A DNA stretch of 64,000 bases from Astropecten irregularis. Lineage: Eukaryota; Echinodermata; Asteroidea; Paxillosida; Astropectinidae. The first letter of the stretch is position 1; every line of letters begins with the position of its first letter. A program made the position numbers and the translations under genes. The stretch covers positions 14,708,602-14,772,601 of the forward strand of contig OZ020257.1 of NCBI GenBank assembly GCA_963971285.1. The letters run 5' to 3'. The notes below the pieces were generated by a model. That model did not search any database and was not told the DNA's origin. It worked only from the letters and a program-made list of their open reading frames with translations. Below are positions 58,088 to 64,000 of this stretch, one piece after another.

Positions 58088-61000
58088 CTGTGGGATAACA
58101 ATGTTTAGAAAATGACATATTATAGTTTACACCTTAAAATAATTCAAGAATGGTGTTATGACCTTAAGTGAGTTTGGAGGTGAGCAAAGAAATTCAAACT
58201 GAACTGGGATTTGAACCAGAGACCCTAAGAAAACGGGACAAGTATCCTACCACCTGATTATCCACCCTATGATGGTGCCTCCCTATTTTCAGAAAGTCGG
58301 AATCCCGCCAGAAGCCATATAATCTATCAACCCATGTTGTATCTTATCCCATAATTTGTAAAGCAACCTCCTTTTTCAACTGTTTTAATGAACCAAGTAA
58401 GAAATATCGTGTTATTTATCCTATGTTGATATTTTAGTCAAAGGAGTGAGCCCTCATCCGTGCACGGTCCAATCATTTGTGTCAATCACCAGGGGCTCAT
58501 GGGAACACTATGTGCAATTACACTTGTACATGTGTGTACAAGTATTGACAGTCAACATGACAATCAATGGACCTTCCATTGAACAGCTTCCACATATTGC
58601 ACTTACATGTAGTGTCAACGCAAACCCTTAGTAATTGTTACTTAGTTAGAGGCATAATCACGGTAATTAGTGGGTTTTATGCAGTGCACTGGAAAATAAT
58701 AACATTTGTGATGGCCATAAACATTTGTGCCCATAAATATTTGTGTCTTGCAGTTCAAGGTCCTATACTTAATTCAAAATAATGTGCTATTTCCGTGTGG
58801 TGTGTATTAATGGAGTGCCTATTAGATACAGTCACATACACATGTCAGTTATCATGTTAAAGTGACAATTTTTTGTGACGACTCGTTTTGGGGCCCGATA
58901 GAAGGATAACACACAATTGAATGTGTTTCTGTGGGTGCCTGTGATATTACTGGTTCAGATACACTTGTGCAGTGAACATGGCATTCTTGGTCTCGGTTCA
59001 AGATCTACATGTTTCAAATTTCTTGAGGGGGAAATATTCTGTGCAAATTTTTTTTTTTTTTTACATGGATACACGATTGGTATTAGTGACTTCATAAATA
59101 AAAAGTGATAGTGAGGACTTGAAATTATTGTATCAGCTGTGACAGGTGTATACACAGACAGGTGTTGCAGGGGTGTGTCTGTGGGTGTGTGTCACCCTAG
59201 TGTCTCTCTGTGTGGGGATTGGAAGGGATACCTGTTGCATCATCTGCATGTCCAACTTTTTCATGACCTGTTGTCCACCGGGGAACATTCCACAAGTTTG
59301 GAGAAAAGACAACGTTATATGTAATTCTTTAAATACATGAATAGCATTGACTTGTAAAAGACGATTCCAGAACAATTCATATAAAATGTCCGCTCTTTTT
59401 GTATTAAATAATAGAAATGTCCTGCGACCACCAAATAAAAAAATTAAGTATGAAATTGCATCTGCAGTTGAATGATAGCAAATCTTACCTTGGGGACCTT
59501 TCTCAGATTTGGGGACAGTTTCAAGCTGGTCACATAACCTCTGGAGGAACAAACAGAATGTAATATTTCATAAAAAATTTAAAACAGCAATTTCATTTGA
59601 GAAAAAGAAAAAACTACCATACTTAAACCAACTTCCAAGATTGTGACAAAAATAACTTTCATGATAAAATGCCCAATCTCCACACTGTATTGATTTTGTA
59701 AGCACTGTTTTGTCTGTTATCTTTATTGATGTCAATTTTTGATGCTGTATTGCTATTAGGCTCTAGTTTGACTTTGTGAACTTAATCACGTACCTGTCGT
59801 CACCAACCAGGACAATGGGATAGTTGGGGTTGAACGTGATGTGCGTCAGCTTGGTCTTCTTCTTCTGGACGACGGCCTGCTCACAGATTGGCTCATACTT
59901 GTTGATGGTCAGATCAAACACGTGTACCTGAGATAGGAAAGAAGTGATAGAAACATGGCAAGTCTTTGTATATTGTCCATCAACAGGCTCAGTAGTCCTT
60001 ATACGAATCAGGTTCTTGATTGAGATGCTCTGGTTTCTGGCTTTGGCTACGGTCACGGTAATCGGGCAGATGAAGGATGCTTTCATCTCGATCACACTGT
60101 CAGGTGGGGTTATGAGCTCCAGGGGTTACCAGGGGCCGGAGGGACAAGCCGCACCCTGCCTGGAAAGCCATGATCTTGCTCATCTTTATTGTCGTATGCT
60201 AACAGACCATGATCAGTTAAATCATCAGTGGGTCTCGTACCTTTCCATCGGCTGTGACGGCTGCAAAAACAGTGGAGGAGTATGGGGCCCAGGCTACATC
60301 ACCAACAGAACTCCCGAGGTCAAAGGTGAACATGGGTCCATTGCTAGATGGATACAGAATAGACAGAATGAATATTAAACAACTTTCAAATGAATCATAG
60401 CATGGTGAACAATCTACAGCAATCAGGAGATGTAATGTAAACCGGAGCATCCAGTTCTTCAGTTGCCTGATGAAGGCTAGCAATTCCAGCAGCCGAAACG
60501 TCACTACCAGCAACATGACACCGCATGACTTTGATCACATTTTTTCCTTATCTGAGATGCAACTTGTTGAGCAAATTGTGCTTCTGCATTACCAGTTGTA
60601 CTTCAGGACAAGAACAGACTTAACTTCTTGTTGTGAGTGTGTCACTTACGTGTATGTGTGGTCCCAGATCTTGACGGTCCAGTCGGCACTGCAAGAGATG
60701 AAGATCTTAGGGTGGTAGTAGTTCCAGTGGACCTTGTAGACGGCCATGTGGTGGGCATCAAAGGTGTCCAGGAACTGGCTGGAGTAGGCCTTGGAGCACT
60801 TGTGGATCTTGCCCTCCTCCGTGCCCACCAGGAACAGGTAGTCTGTCTGCTTGTGGAAGTCAAAGCAGGTGCCGCAGCCTAAGGAGGTGGAAGAAGAAGG
60901 CAACATGCAGGTCTGGTCATACAGTGCTGTCTAAGAATTTTGTTTCTTTGAGGATCGGTCATGGGGATATGCCTGGTCTTTTATACACTCTTTGAATGTA

Positions 61001-62862
61001 CGTGTATGCAGGATGGCTGGAATAATTTCAGAGCCAAATAAGGACTGTGATATGAGCTACATTTGAAGGAGCCTGTCATTTCTGCAGAAACACTCAGTCC
61101 GGGAACTCATCAGATTGTGCTCTAATTACTCACCTAATCGAGTCAGTTGGGTGCCCTCTGGTCCTTCCTGTGGGGCTTCGTCCAGTTTCAACTGAATCAC
61201 GTCGGTGTAGGTCAGCTCATTCTGAATTAAGAAAAAGAAGGGTTTTACAACCTTAAACTTTCTTGGTGGAGGGGAAACTTTTAGCAAAGCAATTTTCTTG
61301 TTCCCTTTATAGAACTAAGCAGTTTATTCCAAAAACGAAGATCTTTTCCATTTCATTTCAGTCGTAAATATAATCCAATCTCCATTCCGATTGGTAAAAT
61401 TTTACCAGAATTTTGTGGCAACAGATTGTAGACATTCTTGGGGCTGTATGAATAATTCACACAGTCACACGTGTATTCAGAATATACTGCATTGACAAAC
61501 CTTAACTAGTGTCCATGCAACTACTCGTCCATCCGCAGACACTGAGAAGAAGTTGAGGTTGTTGTCAAGATCATCCTTCTGCCAGGCCACCTATGTAACC
61601 AGAGAACAAAAAGTAGTCATCACAAATTCAAAATTTGACCGCAGATAAATTGGTGACATTGTCCAATTCAGATAAGTGAAGCTTCTTGTCGATTATCCTA
61701 CCTGCCACACTGGATCCGTGTGCTTGCCTGTCTTGGCAGTGCTCTGGTAGATGGGCTTGTTCTCCTTGTTGGTGACATTGTAGACGGCCACTGAGCCGTC
61801 GTAGAAGCCTACAGCCACCAGGTAGGGATGCTCTGGATGCAGGTCCACGCACATGATGCCGCTGGTGGTCGGGTAGATGTGCTCCGGGTAGGAGGGGTTC
61901 TTCAGGGTGTAGCACAACAGCATGCCTCGAGACTGCTTCATAAAATCATCTGTGGAGTGTTGAGCAAAGATAGCGACGTGGGTCATTGAAGCGTCGCTGT
62001 GCCTGAGTAGTCTCATGATCTTGGAAATAGCTCCATAGATTATGGGTACAGTAACTGTAGCCTCATCATGTTTGCATTATTGAGACAGTAATTTGGTTAT
62101 TAAAATCCTCTCTCTACCCAGGAGTAACTGATTATCAGTGAGGGAAGAGATTGCTTGACTGGCCTTGTGCATCTAGATCACAGCCAGGTCTGTATACTAC
62201 TAGGCTGAGGGAGATAAAGCAAAGCTTGAGGTTAGGACATTTGGCTGTAACAGCTGATATACTTACAGGAACCATGAGTAGCCACGAAGAGATCCTTGTA
62301 CTTGGGGTTCCAGCACAAAGAAGTGACGGCCAATCTCTTGGACTTATCATAGCAGAACTTCCACAGAGGCAGCAAGGTGCCTTCCGAATCACGGAAGTCA
62401 TCCGATACATCCTCCCAGTACTTGAAATCTGAACGAGGTATACACAAGTCAACAATCATTACTTCATGTGGATCGGTTTGCGGAAACACCATGCAATATA
62501 TTCGTTCGTACTTTCACACTTCTATATCGTTCGCACTTCTCATAAGGTCTCAACGTTTTGACTAGCCTGCTCTTGTCTTCATCAGAAGAAAAAAGTAGCT
62601 AAAATGAATGGAAAAGTCAACATTTGATCTGATATCAGAAATCAGACCAATTTGTAATTTGTTATGAAAAGCATCTTCGCCCTAGGCACATACCCTGTGA
62701 GACATCATCAAATGTGTTCTGGTTGACCATGCGCTCTATGATCTTAGCGGCATGGCTGATGCGGGAAATGTCATCTGTCTGTGTTTCCATGGCAGTCAGC
62801 TTCTTCTTAACAGTTCCTTCTTCTTTCTTGCTCAACGTCTGCTTCTTCTCCTTGGCTTTTTC
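57983..62862 (-). CDS. DNAI1: dynein axonemal intermediate chain 1 (DNAI1), C-terminal 459 residues, ten exons
   Basis: Outer dynein arm intermediate chain of motile cilia and flagella (Chlamydomonas IC78/ODA9 orthologue), whose WD40 propeller helps anchor the heavy chains to the doublet. Exons in transcript order: 62,694-62,862; 62,267-62,428; 61,702-61,949; 61,501-61,590; 61,134-61,221; 60,650-60,878; 60,241-60,343; 59,794-59,927; 59,489-59,540; 57,983-58,087. They sum to 1,380 nt with compatible phases. The protein has a Lys-rich segment, [128 protein letters not shown] and a short charged tail, following human DNAI1 throughout. The N-terminal exons lie beyond 64,000. No break or odd codon was seen. 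Confidence 0.97.
58088..59488. other. DNAI1 intron, 1.4 kb
   Basis: Contains a SINE fragment (58.2 kb), a poly-T run near 59,050 and a GTGT-rich patch at 59,150-59,205. No exon recognised. Confidence 0.9.
58174..58275 (-). repeat. tRNA-derived SINE fragment in DNAI1 intron
   Basis: Minus strand: GGTGGATAATCAGGTGGTAG (decayed A-box), then CTGGTTCAAATCCCAGTTCA (B-box) and a TTTCTTTGCTCACC tail that links it to the SINE pieces at 9-20 kb. Confidence 0.6.
59489..59540 (-). CDS. DNAI1: DNAI1 coding exon ([17 protein letters not shown])
   Basis: 52 bp, phase 2 entry after GTTCCTCCAG, phase 0 exit before GTAAGA. Completes the DDRG motif started in the previous exon. Confidence 0.94.
59794..59927 (-). 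CDS. DNAI1: DNAI1 coding exon (last WD40 blade)
   Basis: Phase 0 entry after TATCTCAG, phase 2 exit before GTACGT. Encodes [20 protein letters not shown] to PIVLVGDDR. Confidence 0.95.
60241..60343 (-). CDS. DNAI1: DNAI1 coding exon ([16 protein letters not shown])
   Basis: Phase 2 entry after TCCATCTAG, phase 0 exit before GTACGA. This is one of the most conserved blades of the propeller. Confidence 0.96.
60462..60514 (+). repeat. hammerhead-like motif in DNAI1 intron
   Basis: CTGATGA, an A, GGCT, 12-base loop, AGCC, GAAACGTC: the two conserved hammerhead boxes around a 4-bp stem II. Outer segments GTTGC and GCAAC can pair but leave a 7-base bulge. It differs from the 120-bp family beyond the core. 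It lies antisense to DNAI1. Function unknown. Confidence 0.45.
60650..60878 (-). CDS. DNAI1: DNAI1 coding exon (largest propeller block after 61.7 kb)
   Basis: Phase 1 entry after CTCCTTAG, phase 2 exit before GTAAGT; 229 bp. Encodes [40 protein letters not shown] and [14 protein letters not shown]. Confidence 0.96.
61134..61221 (-). CDS. DNAI1: DNAI1 coding exon ([17 protein letters not shown])
   Basis: Phase 0 entry after CTTAATTCAG, phase 1 exit before GTGAGT. It covers the variable linker between two blades ([11 protein letters not shown]). Confidence 0.94.
61501..61590 (-). CDS. DNAI1: DNAI1 coding exon ([20 protein letters not shown])
   Basis: Exactly 30 codons, phase 0 both ends (acceptor TTACATAG, donor GTTTGT). 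Confidence 0.95.
61702..61949 (-). CDS. DNAI1: DNAI1 coding exon (first WD40 blades)
   Basis: Phase 1 entry after ACTCCACAG, phase 0 exit before GTAGGA; 248 bp. Encodes [38 protein letters not shown] and GKHTDPVWQ. Confidence 0.96.
62267..62428 (-). CDS. DNAI1: DNAI1 coding exon (FKYWED...LLPLWKF)
   Basis: Phase 1 entry after CTCGTTCAG, phase 1 exit before GTAAGT. Encodes [20 protein letters not shown] and [16 protein letters not shown]. Confidence 0.96.
62465..62585 (-). mobile_element. dispersed ~120-bp hammerhead-like element, copy 3
   Basis: In the DNAI1 intron, same strand as the gene. Starts (minus strand) CTGATGAAGACAAG, AGCAGG, CTAGTC, AAAACGTTGAGACC and ends GTTTCCGCAAACCGATCC. Here the GAAA box reads AAAA and the stem has one mismatch, so this copy is decayed at the core while the rest is intact. 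Confidence 0.65.
62694..62862 (-). CDS. DNAI1: DNAI1 most 5' exon in the window
   Basis: Phase 0 entry after GCTTGTAAAG, phase 1 exit before GTATGT. Lys-rich [20 protein letters not shown], then TAMETQTDD and [19 protein letters not shown], which lead into the propeller. Confidence 0.95.
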
Positions 62863-64000
62863 CTTTACAAGCAAAACAAAATGTTTCTTAAATGTCAACA
62901 GAAGAGACGTCCTCAGCCATTTTTATAATGCGTTGCCTAATCACCGCATGCATAACTACGAACGAAACAAAATTTGGCAAGAAATAAAAACTGTAACAGC
63001 TACGCAACAGTCAAAAGCTCCACTTCTCACCAAACACTGCAAAAATCCAATGCAAACACACTACAGCAATGTATTTCATTCACTAAGAATGAAAACAACA
63101 AAAACAACAACAAATGAAACTGCAACACTGAAAATATAAAACAACACTATCTATTCACAATGTACAATGGTACCAAAGAAAAGCTGGATTACAAAATGTG
63201 ATATAAAGTTAATGGTTATAAAGATGGAAGATGGAAGATGTTAATATAACTAAATCAAAAGCTATGTCTCATTATTGTCAGGGCGTAAAATACACAGAAA
63301 AGCTAAGAAAAGAAGAAGGAAAGCAGGAAAGCATGATCTTTGGCAAACAGTTTCCAGCATAAATCAGTAATTTAATATTAACAAAGAAATTTTACGAAAT
63401 TTTATAAAAAGAAAGAACGAGAAGATTATACTGAAAATTTGTTAGCTCAAGCTTTTAGTTTGTCACAGCAAACTGTTTTTGTCACGGCAAGCGTCAAAAT
63501 TTGAATCCAATCTTAAAATTATATGCCAACCTCAGCCTATAAAGGTCATCATCAGGTGCAGCCCCCAATAGCGCCGTCCGATGGCAGTGGTCGAGGTCAA
63601 AGGTTGAAGATCAGGGTTCAGCCATGGAATGAGATAGCATGCAAGCAAGATGCAGAATGGGAGTAGGAAGGGGGAGGGGCAATGAAATAAAAAATAATAA
63701 GGAGGGGTAAGGGAAGGGAAATATATATAGGTCACAGTTAGATCATCAGCATAGGTATATATACCTTCAACATGCAAAATAAGACTGGTGATATGGTGAA
63801 AAGATGAGAAAAAGACATTTATAATAAAGATGCACATTTTATATTTACATGTTTTACATAAAAATGCAGAGTTGCACAGGTGCATGATTATTTTGAGTAA
63901 ACAGGAACATTAAATCTATGAAAAAAAATTACTGACAGCCCTGAAAATCCTGGAACAATTGTATATAATTTTTTTTTAGGATAAGCACTGCCATTTTTTG
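62863..64000. other. DNAI1 intron (incomplete), no exon recognised
   Basis: AT-rich non-coding DNA. The next upstream DNAI1 exon is not visible before the window ends. A G/A-rich patch (63,655-63,720) is low complexity. Nothing else was seen. Confidence 0.8.

Overview
The window reads as animal nuclear DNA: intron-rich genes with GT-AG splice junctions, AT-rich introns and intergenic DNA, many short degenerate repeats (tRNA-derived SINE pieces, MITE-like inverted-repeat elements, minisatellites), and genes for secreted signalling (Wnt) and motile cilia (outer-arm dynein). Gene content and repeat style suggest a marine invertebrate deuterostome, with an echinoderm such as a sea star as my best guess. 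That guess rests on pattern recognition and was not tested by any search.

Layout. (1) 1-27,807: no coding exon recognised; probably an intron or 5' flank of the Wnt gene, filled with dispersed repeats. (2) 27,808-40,140 (+): the last two coding exons of a Wnt ligand gene, separated by an 11.6-kb intron; the 5' exons lie outside the window. (3) 40,141-49,626: likely long Wnt 3' UTR followed by intergenic DNA with MITEs. (4) 49,627-52,843 (-): a complete seven-exon USE1 gene (ER/Golgi SNARE, 265 residues) with a probable noncoding first exon ending at 53,176. (5) 53,177-54,562: a divergent promoter region between USE1 and the next gene, holding an AT-rich block, a candidate small upstream exon and a perfect 47-bp palindromic insertion. 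(6) 54,684-55,958 (+): a single coding exon for a mitochondrial mTERF-family protein (424 residues) with an N-terminal targeting-like sequence. (7) 57,983-62,862 (-): the last ten coding exons of the axonemal outer-arm dynein intermediate chain DNAI1 (459 residues, WD40 propeller and C-terminus), convergent with the mTERF gene. Its 5' exons lie past the right edge.

All exon junctions given were read by hand and checked for frame: USE1 exons sum to 798 nt (265 codons plus stop), the DNAI1 portion to 1,380 nt (459 codons plus stop). The four genes have unrelated jobs (signalling, vesicle fusion, mitochondrial gene expression, ciliary motility), so this is ordinary metazoan gene neighbourhood rather than a functional cluster. 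The less ordinary material is in the repeats: a dispersed ~120-bp element beginning with a hammerhead-ribozyme-like core (three copies, one with a 12-bp target duplication), two long near-perfect foldback elements, a head-to-head SINE hairpin, and a possible spliced upstream reading frame ahead of the mTERF protein.
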